DNA of 64,000 nucleotides from Chitinophaga pinensis. GTDB lineage: Bacteria > Bacteroidota > Bacteroidia > Chitinophagales > Chitinophagaceae. The notes under the pieces were generated by a model that was not told the origin of the DNA, ran no database searches, and saw only the letters and a list, made by a program, of their open reading frames with translations. Where the stretch lies: NCBI GenBank assembly GCA_945872815.1, contig CAMCAY010000004.1:1-64000 (forward strand). The letters are read 5' to 3'. Each line of letters opens with the position of its first letter. Positions within the stretch are counted from its first letter, which is position 1. Positions 48,846 to 59,483 of this stretch are shown in pieces. The position numbers were made by a program, and so were the translations under genes.

Positions 48846-50567
48846 ATGAATACATTTGAATCATTGGGTCTAAAACCCGAAATTTTACAATCAATCAACG
48901 ATTTAGGATTTACAAATCCAACCCCCATTCAAGAACAAGCAATCCCTGTTTTACTTTCAGGCACCATGGACTTTGTAGGTTTGGCGCAAACCGGTACAGG
49001 TAAAACTGCTGCTTTTGGTCTTCCTCTTTTACAACTAATAAATGCTGCAGATAAATTTCCGCAAGCTCTAATTGTTTGTCCTACCAGAGAACTCTGTTTG
49101 CAAATAACCAATGACTTACTTGTTTTTAAAAAATATTTAAAAGGCGTTAACACTGAAGCAGTTTATGGAGGTGCATCTATCACTATGCAAATTAGAAATC
49201 TTCGTCAGGGAGTTCAAATAGTAGTAGCAACACCTGGAAGATTGATTGATCTTATTGAAAGAAAAGCCATTGACCTACAGAAAGTGAAGTATGTAGTTTT
49301 GGATGAAGCAGATGAAATGCTGAACATGGGATTCAGAGACGATATCGACTTCGTATTGAAGAATACCATTAACAGAGAAAGTATTTGGTTATTCAGTGCT
49401 ACCATGCCGCCGGAAGTAAGGGCTATTTCAAAAAATTTCATGACTTCCCCTAAAGAAATCACAGTTGGGAAAAAGAACAGCGGAAATGTAAATATAGATC
49501 ATCAGTACTACTTAACAGCTGCACATCAACGATATGAAACGCTCAAGAGATTGATTGATTTCAATCCGGGAATGTATGGCATCATTTTTACCAGAACAAA
49601 AGCTGATGCACAAGAAATTTCTGAAAGACTTTCAAAAAACGGATATGATATCGAAGCATTGCATGGCGATTTAACCCAACAACAACGTGATAAAGTGATG
49701 GGACGATTCAGAAGCAAAGTCCTTCAATTACTTATAGCAACGGATGTTGCAGCAAGAGGCATTGATGTGGATGGCATTACTCACGTTATAAATTATGAGT
49801 TGCCTGATGATATGGAAGTATATACACACAGAAGCGGAAGAACAGCCAGAGCAGGGAAAAGCGGAATATGTATTTCCATCTGTCACACAAGAGAAACGTT
49901 CAAAATCAGACAACTTGAAAAAATGATCAATGCTACTTTTCACAAAGTAGATATACCAAGTGGAAAGGAAGTTTGTAGAAGACAATTTTTCCACTTCATG
50001 GACAAGTTGATTCAAACAGATATTTCACACGGAGATTACGAAACATATCTTCCAGATTTGATGCAAAAATTTGAAAATGTTTCCAAGGAAGAAGTATTGC
50101 AAAGAGTTGCTGCTTTGGAATTTGATCATTTCCTGAAATATTATGAAAACGCAGACGATCTTAATGTAAGAATGGACACGCGCAATCGCAATATGGTGAA
50201 TGAAAGAGGGGCCCCTCAAAACAGAAATGACAGAGGTGAAAGAAATTTCAACAGAAGGGACAATGGATTCACTAGATTATTTATAAATCTGGGAACAAAG
50301 GATGGATTCTATAAAGCCAGTTTTCTGCAATACATATTGGACGAGAGCAATTTGAAAAAAGAAGTTTTGGGTAAGATAGACATGAGGGAAATGAACACTT
50401 GGGTTGAAGTAGATAAATCCAATGCAGGAAAAATGATTAAAGCCATTGACGGCAAACGTTACAATAACAGAACTGTAAGAATGAATGAAGCAGATGGTGG
50501 CTTTAGAAAGCCAACAGATGAAGGAAGAAAAAGAAATTACGCCCCTAGAGAAAGAAGGCAGTTTTAA
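48846..50567 (+). CDS. DEAD/DEAH-box RNA helicase with DbpA-like C-terminal RNA-binding domain
   Basis: AQTGTGKTAAFGLP, PTRELCLQ, VLDEADEMLNMGF, SATMP, ATDVAARGIDV, HRSGRTARAGKSG. Confidence 0.96.
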   Translation: MNTFESLGLKPEILQSINDLGFTNPTPIQEQAIPVLLSGTMDFVGLAQTGTGKTAAFGLPLLQLINAADKFPQALIVCPTRELCLQITNDLLVFKKYLKGVNTEAVYGGASITMQIRNLRQGVQIVVATPGRLIDLIERKAIDLQKVKYVVLDEADEMLNMGFRDDIDFVLKNTINRESIWLFSATMPPEVRAISKNFMTSPKEITVGKKNSGNVNIDHQYYLTAAHQRYETLKRLIDFNPGMYGIIFTRTKADAQEISERLSKNGYDIEALHGDLTQQQRDKVMGRFRSKVLQLLIATDVAARGIDVDGITHVINYELPDDMEVYTHRSGRTARAGKSGICISICHTRETFKIRQLEKMINATFHKVDIPSGKEVCRRQFFHFMDKLIQTDISHGDYETYLPDLMQKFENVSKEEVLQRVAALEFDHFLKYYENADDLNVRMDTRNRNMVNERGAPQNRNDRGERNFNRRDNGFTRLFINLGTKDGFYKASFLQYILDESNLKKEVLGKIDMREMNTWVEVDKSNAGKMIKAIDGKRYNNRTVRMNEADGGFRKPTDEGRKRNYAPRERRQF

Positions 50568-50592
50568 AATATTTTCGTCCGCTATTTTTATT

Positions 50593-50616
50593 AGCCCACC
50601 ATTTAAATGGTGGGCT
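50593..50616. terminator. 24-bp perfect palindrome AGCCCACCATTTAAATGGTGGGCT
   Basis: Followed by ATTTTATTA at the 3' end of the helicase gene; a partial inverted copy lies at 50766-50786. Confidence 0.75.
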
Positions 50617-50798
50617 ATTTTATTAAATGTATTATACTAAAAAAGTTGACCATAAAATCAACAAAAAAGTAATTGTAAAAGTTTCATTTAAAAGTCATTT
50701 TACAACATTATTGAGGCGTTAAAAAAACATTATCCAATGTAGATTTAAGAGATTTTCTTTTGTTTCACCATTTAAATGGTGGGCTAATAAATAAAAAA

Positions 50799-52046
50799 TT
50801 ACTTCAACTCAATTACCGTTATCTCCGGCATCACTCCCACTCTTCCGGGATACCCAATAAACCCAAATCCTCTGTTAACATACAATTTCTTATTGTCTTC
50901 TTCATATAAACCCGCCCATTCTTTATACATATACTGAACAGGACTCCATTTAAAGCCGGGAATCTCCACACCAAATTGCATACCATGCGTATGACCACTA
51001 AGGGTAAGATCAATATCAGGATATTGAGTTCTAACTTGGGCGTGCCAATGGCTGGGATCATGACTCATCAATATTTTAAAAGGATATTGATCAGCACCCT
51101 GATATGCTTTATCCATTTTTCCGTGTTTTGGAAAACGACCTTTTGCACTCCAATTTTCAATTCCAATCAACGCAATTTTCTCATCATCTTTTTCAAATAC
51201 AACATGTTCATTCATCAACAATCTCCACCCCATTTCAGCTTGCACTTTTTTTAAGTTTTCAAGATTTTGTTCTTTAGTGATTCCTTCATTCGGCCATTGT
51301 ACATAATCCCCATAATCATGATTGCCTAATGTAGAATATACGCCCATTGGCGCTTTCAGGCGAGAAAAAACATCTTTAAAATCATTCATTTCAGAAGCTT
51401 TATCATTGACCAAATCTCCTGTAAATAAAATCAAATCTGCTTGTTGAGCCATGATCATTTCTACCCCATGCTCCACCGCTTTTTTATCTGTAAAGCTTCC
51501 GCTATGAATATCACTGATGTGAACAATTTTCAGTCCGCGAAAAGACGCAGGTAAATTTTTAAAGGACAATTTTTGGCGGATTACTTTGTACTGATATTTA
51601 TTTCTAAAACCGTAAAACAAACTTCCAAACAGAACGGTGCCGGCTGTTAATCCAAGCCAACTAAGGAATACAGATCTTGAAATGAATTCTTCTGGATTGT
51701 TTTGAATACCTCTTGACACAGAAATTTTTTGCAGCAACCATTGTATCATTCTTCTCACATCATCTATCATCAAAAACAAAGAAGCAAGAAATTTAGCAAG
51801 TAACAATCCAATGATAATTGCAAAAAGATAAGTTCGGACAATTTTCCCCAAAAAATCTTGAGGTGTATATACAAACATCAGAAACCCTAATATGGATAGA
51901 ATAGTTAGGCCCCAATAGATTGAATTAATAATGTATTTTGTTCGGAAGAGAGAGTTGTGGGTTACCAGCTTAATTGCCTGAAAAACATAGAGGTCAAGGA
52001 CTAATAGTATTAATATAAAAATAAAGACTCCAGAAGTTGATCGCAT
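50799..52046 (-). CDS. Membrane metallophosphoesterase
   Basis: IVHISDIHSGSF, FTGDLVNDK, TLGNHDYGDY, SGHTHGMQ. Confidence 0.95.
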   Translation of the reverse strand: MRSTSGVFIFILILLVLDLYVFQAIKLVTHNSLFRTKYIINSIYWGLTILSILGFLMFVYTPQDFLGKIVRTYLFAIIIGLLLAKFLASLFLMIDDVRRMIQWLLQKISVSRGIQNNPEEFISRSVFLSWLGLTAGTVLFGSLFYGFRNKYQYKVIRQKLSFKNLPASFRGLKIVHISDIHSGSFTDKKAVEHGVEMIMAQQADLILFTGDLVNDKASEMNDFKDVFSRLKAPMGVYSTLGNHDYGDYVQWPNEGITKEQNLENLKKVQAEMGWRLLMNEHVVFEKDDEKIALIGIENWSAKGRFPKHGKMDKAYQGADQYPFKILMSHDPSHWHAQVRTQYPDIDLTLSGHTHGMQFGVEIPGFKWSPVQYMYKEWAGLYEEDNKKLYVNRGFGFIGYPGRVGVMPEITVIELK

Positions 52047-52315
52047 GGAATTAATTTAGGAAGTAATGGATAATAAATTGGCCAAAAATTTCAATTCGAG
52101 TAATGTGCAAATTTCGGCTTGAATTTTTATAAAAATTGCATTTGACAAATAAATAACAATATCATACAATAACATTTATAAAGCATTATTGTTCAATATC
52201 TTAAATCGATTACCTACATTTGTTAACTTTAGTTTCGGATGTCTTAATAACTTTAAATAAAATAAAGAAAAAAATCACCGAATTTTGCATTATATAAAAT
52301 AGCATAAATTATTAT

Positions 52316-53116
52316 ATGGCAAGAATTATTGGCGTAGCCAATCAAAAAGGAGGGGTAGGAAAAACAACCACAGCAATAAATTTAGCTGCAAGCCTTGCTA
52401 TACTGGAATATAAAACCTTACTTGTAGATGCCGATCCTCAGGCAAACAGTACAACGGGAGTTGGATTTGATCTTCAAAATATCACCAAAAGCTTATACGA
52501 CTGTATGGTCAATGAAGCTGAAGCTAAAGATGTGATTCTTAAGACTGCAATTCCTCATCTTGATTTAATTCCTTCGCATATTGATTTGGTTGGGGCAGAA
52601 ATAGAAATGATTGAATATCCCAATCGTGAAATGGTTATAAAAAAAGCACTTGAATCTATTTCCGATGATTATGAATTTGTAATCATTGACTGTTCTCCTT
52701 CTTTAGGTCTGATTACCGTAAATGCATTGACGGCAGCCGATAGCGTTGTTATTCCGGTACAAACAGAATTTTTTGCATTAGAAGGATTGGGGAAATTATT
52801 GAATACCGTTAAGATTGTTCAAAACCGATTGAATGTAGAGCTAAAAATTGAAGGTATATTGATGACCATGTACGATGGACGTTTAAGATTATGCAACCAA
52901 GTAGTAAGTGAAGTAAGACGACATTTTGAAGACATGGTTTTCAGCAGTATCATCCACAGAAATACCAAATTAAGCGAAGCACCCAGTGTAGGAAAACCTG
53001 TTATCCTATATGATTCGGATAGTAAGGGTGCTGTAAATTATCTTAACCTTGCAAAAGAAATACTGCAAAAAAACAACATGACGAAAATCAAACAGGAAGA
53101 TAAAATCATCAATTGA
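52316..53116 (+). CDS. parA: ParA family chromosome-partitioning ATPase
   Basis: [53 protein letters not shown]. Confidence 0.96.
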   Translation: MARIIGVANQKGGVGKTTTAINLAASLAILEYKTLLVDADPQANSTTGVGFDLQNITKSLYDCMVNEAEAKDVILKTAIPHLDLIPSHIDLVGAEIEMIEYPNREMVIKKALESISDDYEFVIIDCSPSLGLITVNALTAADSVVIPVQTEFFALEGLGKLLNTVKIVQNRLNVELKIEGILMTMYDGRLRLCNQVVSEVRRHFEDMVFSSIIHRNTKLSEAPSVGKPVILYDSDSKGAVNYLNLAKEILQKNNMTKIKQEDKIIN

Positions 53117-53172
53117 TTTTTGATTTCCTATCATGACTTTTGCTGATACTTACGAACATAATAACAAAACCC

Positions 53173-54081
53173 ATGCAAAAAAAATCAGACGCTTTAGGAA
53201 AAGGAATCAGAAGTCTGTTGCAGAATATTGATGCCGAATTAAAAAACACTTCAGGTAGTTTGAAAAATGAAGTGATTGAAAAGTCTACCGGCACCATGAA
53301 TGTATCTTTGGATAAAATTGATGTAAATCCGCATCAACCAAGAACAGATTTCAACGAGACTGCCCTTAAAGAACTTTCTGATTCTATAAAATTACATGGA
53401 ATCATTCAACCATTAACTGTATCAACCATACCGAATGGCAGGTACAGACTTATAGCAGGAGAAAGAAGATTCCGTGCTTCAAAAATGGCTGGGCTTAAAG
53501 AAGTACCTGTTTATATTCGTGATCTCAATAAAGACAGCATCCTCGAATTAGCGCTTCTTGAAAACCTGCAAAGAGAAAACCTAAATGCAATTGAAATAGC
53601 CATCAGTTATAAAAGACTCATGGATGAATTGAGTTACACTGAAGAACAACTTGCAGACAGAATCGGAAAAGACAGAAGTACAGTTGCCAATGATATCAGA
53701 TTGTTAAAACTCCCTCCAGCTATTCAAATTGCCGTAAGAAGCAAAGAAATCAGCAAGGCGCATGCTAGGTCAATCATCAGTATAGAAATGGCCGATAAGC
53801 AAATGTTTATCTTCAACGAAATCAAAAATAAAAAATTATCGGTAAGACAAACCGAAGAGCTGGTTAGAAAAATGCAGGCAGGCAAATCGGCGAAAGAATC
53901 TTCCAAGCAATCTCCCATTCCCGATACCTATAAGAAAATTGAAAATAACATTGCTTCACAATTTGGCACAAGGGTTAAACTTACTCACAATAAAAAAGGA
54001 TACGGCAGTATACTTTTTGAATACTATTCAATTGATGAATTGAATGCGCTGCTCGAAAAATTAAAAATCAATGTAAGCTGA
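53173..54081 (+). CDS. parB: ParB/RepB/Spo0J family partition protein (start trimmed to MQKKSDALGKGIRSLL)
   Basis: NPHQPRTDFNETALKELSDSIKLHGIIQPLTV; AGERRFRASKMAGLKEVPV; ENLQRENLNAIE. Confidence 0.96.
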   Translation: MQKKSDALGKGIRSLLQNIDAELKNTSGSLKNEVIEKSTGTMNVSLDKIDVNPHQPRTDFNETALKELSDSIKLHGIIQPLTVSTIPNGRYRLIAGERRFRASKMAGLKEVPVYIRDLNKDSILELALLENLQRENLNAIEIAISYKRLMDELSYTEEQLADRIGKDRSTVANDIRLLKLPPAIQIAVRSKEISKAHARSIISIEMADKQMFIFNEIKNKKLSVRQTEELVRKMQAGKSAKESSKQSPIPDTYKKIENNIASQFGTRVKLTHNKKGYGSILFEYYSIDELNALLEKLKINVS

Positions 54082-54665
54082 TGCTACTTTTTCAAAAAAG
54101 TCATTCAATATTTTTTTTGTTGATGTTCTCTCATTTTTTATCATCAGCCCAACTGAATGAAACTTCAGCTTCTGCAAAGAAAAGTAAATCAATAAATTCA
54201 GCTAACCCCTATAACCCTCGCATTCCCATCATTCATTCTGCAATCATTCCGGGATGGGGTCAAATTAACAACAAAAAATACTGGAAACTGCCGCTTGTTT
54301 ATGGTGCATTGGGAACAACTGCTTACTTATTTAACCGAAATATCAAAACATACAAAGATGCCAGAAGCGCCTATACTTTGGCAGTAGATGGAGACCCATC
54401 CAATGACTATCTGATAAAACAACCCTATTATACAGTAAAAGACCAGCCGGAGAGAATAAGAACATTCAGAGATCAAGTAAGACAAGATGTAGATTACTGT
54501 GTAGTTTTTTTTATTTTCTTTTGGGGATTAAATGTCGCTGATGCCGCTGTAGATGCACATTTGAAAACTTTCGATGTAAGTGATAACCTTAGTATTGAAT
54601 TCAAACCCGGCTATTCTCCCACGGCGCATACCAACGGATTAAGCCTTTTACTCAATATTAAATAA
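54081..54665 (+). CDS. DUF5683 domain-containing protein
   Basis: NPRIPIIHSAIIPGWGQINNKKYWKLPLVYGALGTTAYLFNRN; 1-nt ATGA-type overlap with parB. Confidence 0.88.
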   Translation: MLLFQKSHSIFFLLMFSHFLSSAQLNETSASAKKSKSINSANPYNPRIPIIHSAIIPGWGQINNKKYWKLPLVYGALGTTAYLFNRNIKTYKDARSAYTLAVDGDPSNDYLIKQPYYTVKDQPERIRTFRDQVRQDVDYCVVFFIFFWGLNVADAAVDAHLKTFDVSDNLSIEFKPGYSPTAHTNGLSLLLNIK

Positions 54666-54737
54666 GTTAGAAAATTAGATCTTGCTTTTAAAATTATTTA
54701 AAGATAGATTTGATACAAATAGTATTAATTTAAAATC

Positions 54738-55460
54738 ATGAAAATAGCAATTATCGGATATGGTAAAATGGGCAAGGCAATTGAAGAAATAGCATTGCAA
54801 AAAGGACATGAAATTGCACTGACTATTTCTATTGAAAATATAAATGAGTTTACTAAAGAAAATTTGCAAAAATGTGATCTGGCAATTGAATTTACCGGGC
54901 CTGAAAGTGCGGCAGATAATATTAAAAAGTGTTTTGACGCAGGGCTTCCAGTTGTATGCGGAAGTACAGGTTGGTTAAATCAATGGGAAGAGATTGAACA
55001 ATATCGAAAGGAAAAAAATGGAGCTTTTTTATACGCAAGTAATTTCAGTATAGGCGTTAATGTGTTTTTTGAAATCAATCGTCAATTAGCAGATTTAATG
55101 AATAGCAGACCTGAATACAACATTACAGTAGAAGAAATTCATCACACCCAAAAAAAAGATGCACCCAGTGGCACAGCCATCACGATTGCTGAAGGAATAC
55201 TTGAAAAAATAAAAAGAAAGAGCAAATGGATTTTGGGTATAAGTGAGAATACAGAAGAACTAAACATTGTTAGCAAAAGAATTGACCCAGCCCCCGGGAC
55301 ACATATTGTAACTTATGATTCAGACATTGATAGTATTGAAATAAAACATACTGCTCACAGCAGAAAGGGCTTTGCTTTTGGAGCTGTTTTGGCTGCTGAA
55401 TTTCTGAAAGAAAAAAAGGGAATTTATTCTATGCAAGATGTGCTTAATTTTAAATCTTGA
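54738..55460 (+). CDS. dapB: 4-hydroxy-tetrahydrodipicolinate reductase
   Basis: KIAIIGYGKMGKAIE; FTGPESAADNI; EIHHTQKKDAPSGTAI. Confidence 0.95.
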   Translation: MKIAIIGYGKMGKAIEEIALQKGHEIALTISIENINEFTKENLQKCDLAIEFTGPESAADNIKKCFDAGLPVVCGSTGWLNQWEEIEQYRKEKNGAFLYASNFSIGVNVFFEINRQLADLMNSRPEYNITVEEIHHTQKKDAPSGTAITIAEGILEKIKRKSKWILGISENTEELNIVSKRIDPAPGTHIVTYDSDIDSIEIKHTAHSRKGFAFGAVLAAEFLKEKKGIYSMQDVLNFKS

Positions 55461-55487
55461 TTAATCAGCTTCAAACTTTCTAAAAAT

Positions 55488-55519
55488 AACAAAGGCTGCC
55501 TATTTAGACAGCCTTTGTT
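55488..55519. terminator. Hairpin AACAAAGGCTG...CAGCCTTTGTT
   Basis: 11-bp stem between convergent genes. Confidence 0.8.
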
Positions 55520-55547
55520 TTATTTAAGTGATATTTAATTCAATAAG

Positions 55548-56120
55548 TTAAAACTTATAATTCAGACCAACTGCAATGTTAGATAAATTGAAATTTAAAT
55601 CAAGCCCATTTACAGATTTAGACCCAGATACGTCAAAGCTCGTAGTACTATAATTAATTGATCCAATAGTAGCTTGCATAGCAAACTTATCGGAAACAAA
55701 ATAACTGATAGCTGGTGAAACTCCCACAACAAATGCATTAGTCTTAAATTTATTAACCTTATCATTTATTGTAACATAAGCTGCACCTAATCTGCCAAAA
55801 AATGAAAACTTATTGGCGGGAGTGAAATAATATCTTGAAGCAATTCCAAAACCCATCGAATTGTCATTTATGGTTTTTAAGTTTACTTCCTCAAATGTTT
55901 CTTGACCAAAAAGCAATTCTCCTTCAAGCGATAAATTATTAGTGATAAAATATCCTACACTTGGACTAAAGGAAAACGAAGTTTGTTTTGTATCATTATT
56001 GTTATCGGTTAATGACGAATAGCCAACTGAACCTGAGGCAAACATGTCACCTTTAGCAAATTGAGCGCTACTTGTAAACGCTGTACCAGCAAAAGCGGCA
56101 ATCATTAATAGTTTTTTCAT
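55548..56120 (-). CDS. Outer membrane beta-barrel protein
   Basis: Signal peptide AGTAFTSSAQFAKGDMFASGSVGYSS; FSFSPSVGYFITNNLSLEGELLFG; C-terminal NIAVGLNYKF. Confidence 0.88.
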   Translation of the reverse strand: MKKLLMIAAFAGTAFTSSAQFAKGDMFASGSVGYSSLTDNNNDTKQTSFSFSPSVGYFITNNLSLEGELLFGQETFEEVNLKTINDNSMGFGIASRYYFTPANKFSFFGRLGAAYVTINDKVNKFKTNAFVVGVSPAISYFVSDKFAMQATIGSINYSTTSFDVSGSKSVNGLDLNFNLSNIAVGLNYKF

Positions 56121-56171
56121 TTTGTTTGGTTTTTGGTTAGTAAATAAAAAACAATCTTTAATTAAATATTC

Positions 56172-57065
56172 TTAAAAATAAAAATTCATACTGATTGAAC
56201 CAACACCCACACCACCTAAACCAATTCTATTATCTTTTGGCCCTTGCTTGGTAAAATCAGAATAATATGCCGCTGCATCAGAAGCAGCAGGTAATCCCTG
56301 AATACCAATGCCTGTGAATTTGTGAATTTCTTTACTATAAGCCTGGTAATTAAAAGTCAACCCATAATTATATTGAGCTCCTATAGCAATTTTTGGGAAA
56401 ATAAAATATTCAGCTCCAATAAATCCTTGAACAGTAAAACCTACACCTAGGCCACTTGTGTGCGCGATAGATCTTATATAGTCACTTTTATTATACGAAG
56501 ATTGATCTCCAAAACCCAACTGCGAAGGTCCTTTAAAATATTGAGTAGCGCTGTCAATTTTACTTGATTTTATGTTTAATAAAACATCTGCTCCGTAAAA
56601 TCCTTGTAAGCGTGTTTTACCTTTTCTGTATTCTTTACCTACACCAAGTGTTACATTAAAGTTAGAATTGGTTACAGTTAATGTTCTAGATATTAGTGGG
56701 GCTAATATTGGAGATTCTCCAACAGTTGGATTAGGTATTGCAGTATCTCTTGCGTAAGTTGGAGAAATAATTTTACCGGTATTAATATCCAAATTTACAA
56801 TTGCTCTGTTTGCTTGGTGAGCTGTAACAAATTTTTTACCAACGATAACACCCGTTTTCAAAAAATCTACATTAGGGGCATCATTATTATCAGTACCGTT
56901 AAAAATATTTCCAACATATTTAAATAAACCGCTTGGGTTGAACCCAATTGACCAATCCCCTTTCTCAGGCAGATAATTTTCTCCTTTTTTCGATTTTAAT
57001 TCTTGTGCATTTGCTTGTGATGCGATCACAACAAAAGCAGTAAATAAAATAGATAGCTTTTTCAT
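56172..57065 (-). CDS. Outer membrane beta-barrel-like protein
   Basis: Signal peptide FVVIASQANAQ; glycine/aromatic-rich strands; ends SMNFYF. Confidence 0.75.
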   Translation of the reverse strand: MKKLSILFTAFVVIASQANAQELKSKKGENYLPEKGDWSIGFNPSGLFKYVGNIFNGTDNNDAPNVDFLKTGVIVGKKFVTAHQANRAIVNLDINTGKIISPTYARDTAIPNPTVGESPILAPLISRTLTVTNSNFNVTLGVGKEYRKGKTRLQGFYGADVLLNIKSSKIDSATQYFKGPSQLGFGDQSSYNKSDYIRSIAHTSGLGVGFTVQGFIGAEYFIFPKIAIGAQYNYGLTFNYQAYSKEIHKFTGIGIQGLPAASDAAAYYSDFTKQGPKDNRIGLGGVGVGSISMNFYF

Positions 57066-57196
57066 TTGATTTAGTTTAATTTAATGGTAAGTAATACCCC
57101 AAAAGTAGTATATTATTTTTAAAATTCCACAATTTATTAACAAACTTATAAACATAATAATAGTATTAAATTCATATACAATTGATAATGTTTTAC

Positions 57197-58141
57197 TTAA
57201 TAAATAATATTTTTTATCATGTCTGATGTCATGTTGGATAAGTTAAATTCTTCTTTCCAACCCCAATCTTTCCTTGCAACGGAATCATCTATACTTTGAG
57301 GCCAGCTATCTGCAATCGCCTGTCGATAATCAGCATGATAATTAATTCTAAAATCTGGAATGTGTTGAGTTATCTCACTACTAATTTCCTTTGGAGAAAA
57401 ACTCATTCCGGAAATGTTATAGGATGTTCTTACAGATATTTTGTCAAGTGGCGCCTCCATCAACTCAATCGTTGCTCTGATCGCATCGGGCATGTACATC
57501 ATTGGTAAGTACGTATCTTCTTTTAAAAAACAATTATACCTTTTTTCCTGAATGGCTTCATGAAATATCTCTACTGCATAATCAGTGGTACCACCCCCAG
57601 GTGCACTTTTGTAACTAATCAATCCGGGATACCGCAAACTCCTTACATCTACCCCATATCTGTTGAAATAGTAATTACACCAAAATTCTCCGGCATATTT
57701 ACTGATTCCATAAACTGTGATGGGCTCAATGATCGTTTGCTGCGGGCAATTTACTTTGGGTGAAGTGGGCCCAAATACAGCAATACTACTGGGCCAGTAA
57801 ACTTTATGCAATTTTTCTTCTCTGGCAATATCCAATACATTCAACAGACTTTGCATATTCAAACTCCAGGCTAGATTGGGATTTTTTTCTCCCGTAGCTG
57901 ACAGTATCGCTGCGAGCAAATAAATTTGTGTTATCCCCTGACGAATCACTTGCACATGGAGCATCTCCTTATTCATCACATCCAAACTAACATAAGGTCC
58001 TGTCCCTTTCAATAGTTCATTTTCTTCGCGCAAATCAGATGCGATAACATTGCTGTTCCCGTATATTTTCCTCAATGCAAGTGTAAGCTCTACGCCTATT
58101 TGTCCACTTGCACCTATTACCAAAACTCTTTCTTTTACCAT
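57197..58141 (-). CDS. NAD-dependent epimerase/dehydratase (L-threonine 3-dehydrogenase-like SDR)
   Basis: RVLVIGASGQIGVELTLALRKIYGNSNVIASDLRE; YGISKYAGE; resembles the SDR-type threonine dehydrogenase family. Confidence 0.87.
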   Translation of the reverse strand: MVKERVLVIGASGQIGVELTLALRKIYGNSNVIASDLREENELLKGTGPYVSLDVMNKEMLHVQVIRQGITQIYLLAAILSATGEKNPNLAWSLNMQSLLNVLDIAREEKLHKVYWPSSIAVFGPTSPKVNCPQQTIIEPITVYGISKYAGEFWCNYYFNRYGVDVRSLRYPGLISYKSAPGGGTTDYAVEIFHEAIQEKRYNCFLKEDTYLPMMYMPDAIRATIELMEAPLDKISVRTSYNISGMSFSPKEISSEITQHIPDFRINYHADYRQAIADSWPQSIDDSVARKDWGWKEEFNLSNMTSDMIKNIIY

Positions 58142-58215
58142 AATATTGATATTTAAAGTTGTAAATGTAATTGTTAAGTATATTTTGCAGAAAAATAATT
58201 GACTAATTTTACAAA

Positions 58216-59037
58216 ATGAATCAAGATTTAAAAAGCCTTTTTAACAAGCAAAATATTAATGAAAATAATTTCTTTCTAATTGCCGGTCCATGTGTAGTCG
58301 AAGATCAGGAAATGGTGATGAGTATATCCAACAAGGTTGCGGAAATTTGTAACAGACTTCAAATACCTTTCATTTTCAAGGCCTCTTACAAAAAAGCCAA
58401 TCGAACAAGCGCTGGATCCTTTACTGGAATTGGTGATATCAAAGCCCTGGAATTTGTTCACCAGGCCGGAAAAGAAAATAATATTCCAACTACAACTGAC
58501 ATACATTCTCCAGAAGAAGCGAATATTGCCTCAAATTATGTGGATGTACTGCAAATACCTGCTTTTCTATGCAGACAAACAGATTTACTATTGGCAGCCG
58601 CAGCTACAAACAAAATTGTCAATGTAAAAAAAGGTCAATTTGTAAGCGGCCCTGCTATGAAATTCGCTGTTGACAAAATTAAACAAGCAGGCAACTCACG
58701 GGTATGGCTAACCGAAAGAGGCAACAGCTTCGGATACCAGGATTTAATAGTTGACTATCGCAACATTACCTGGATGAAAGAACATCAGGTTCCGGTAATA
58801 ATGGATTGTACCCATTCATTACAACAACCCAATCAAACATCAGGCGTTACCGGAGGCAACCCACATCTAATCGAAACCATTGCTAAAGCTGCTATTGCAA
58901 CAGGGGCAGATGGTATATTTATTGAAACACATCCCAATCCATCTAAAGCCAAGAGCGATGGAGCCAATATGCTTCAACTTGATTTATTGGAACCTTTACT
59001 GGAAAAACTGGTTATACTAAAAAAGGGAGTTGTTTAA
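58216..59037 (+). CDS. kdsA: 3-deoxy-8-phosphooctulonate synthase
   Basis: IAGPCVVEDQEMVMSI; FKASYKKANRTSAGSFTGIG; LTERGNSFGYQDLIVDYRN; DCTHSLQQPN. Confidence 0.96.
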   Translation: MNQDLKSLFNKQNINENNFFLIAGPCVVEDQEMVMSISNKVAEICNRLQIPFIFKASYKKANRTSAGSFTGIGDIKALEFVHQAGKENNIPTTTDIHSPEEANIASNYVDVLQIPAFLCRQTDLLLAAAATNKIVNVKKGQFVSGPAMKFAVDKIKQAGNSRVWLTERGNSFGYQDLIVDYRNITWMKEHQVPVIMDCTHSLQQPNQTSGVTGGNPHLIETIAKAAIATGADGIFIETHPNPSKAKSDGANMLQLDLLEPLLEKLVILKKGVV

Positions 59038-59089
59038 TTTTTAGAAGAAACATTCACCAAAACAAGTTTCAAAGGCAAAGTCAGAAATA

Positions 59090-59308
59090 TCAATACCTAA
59101 CTGGATTTCTCCTGGAAGCAAAAATGTATTTTTTTACATTCATCCAAAATGCCAGAAACAAATAAACTATTAATGGTGAACCCATGGTCAGAAAAGATAT
59201 ATAAATAAAATACCTTCTTATTATAGATGTTGCAATTCCCATCTTTTCTCCAATGGCAGTGCAAACGCCGAAAATATGCCACTCCACAAAATATTTTATC
59301 TTTTCCAT
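59090..59308 (-). CDS. PspC domain-like small protein (start trimmed to MEKIKYF)
   Basis: VEWHIFGVCTAIGEKMGIATSIIRRYFIYISFLTMGSPLIVYLFLAFWMNVKKY. Confidence 0.82.
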   Translation of the reverse strand: MEKIKYFVEWHIFGVCTAIGEKMGIATSIIRRYFIYISFLTMGSPLIVYLFLAFWMNVKKYIFASRRNPVRY

Positions 59309-59483
59309 ACCTATAAAATTATCACTTTTTATCAAATTCCTACAATGATTTCAGTAATTTTGCAGCTCAATTATTCATATATAATTATTATGCCTGTAAC
59401 TGTTGGTTAGCATGATTATTAATTTTAAATGAATTTTTCTGACAATCAAAGATTTAGATTCATCAAAATATAAAATTTAAATT

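Noticed and set aside
52316-54081. Looked for a parS site (TGTTTCACGTGAAACA-like) near parAB
   Set aside because: None recognised by eye in the parAB region or flanks; it may lie outside the window.
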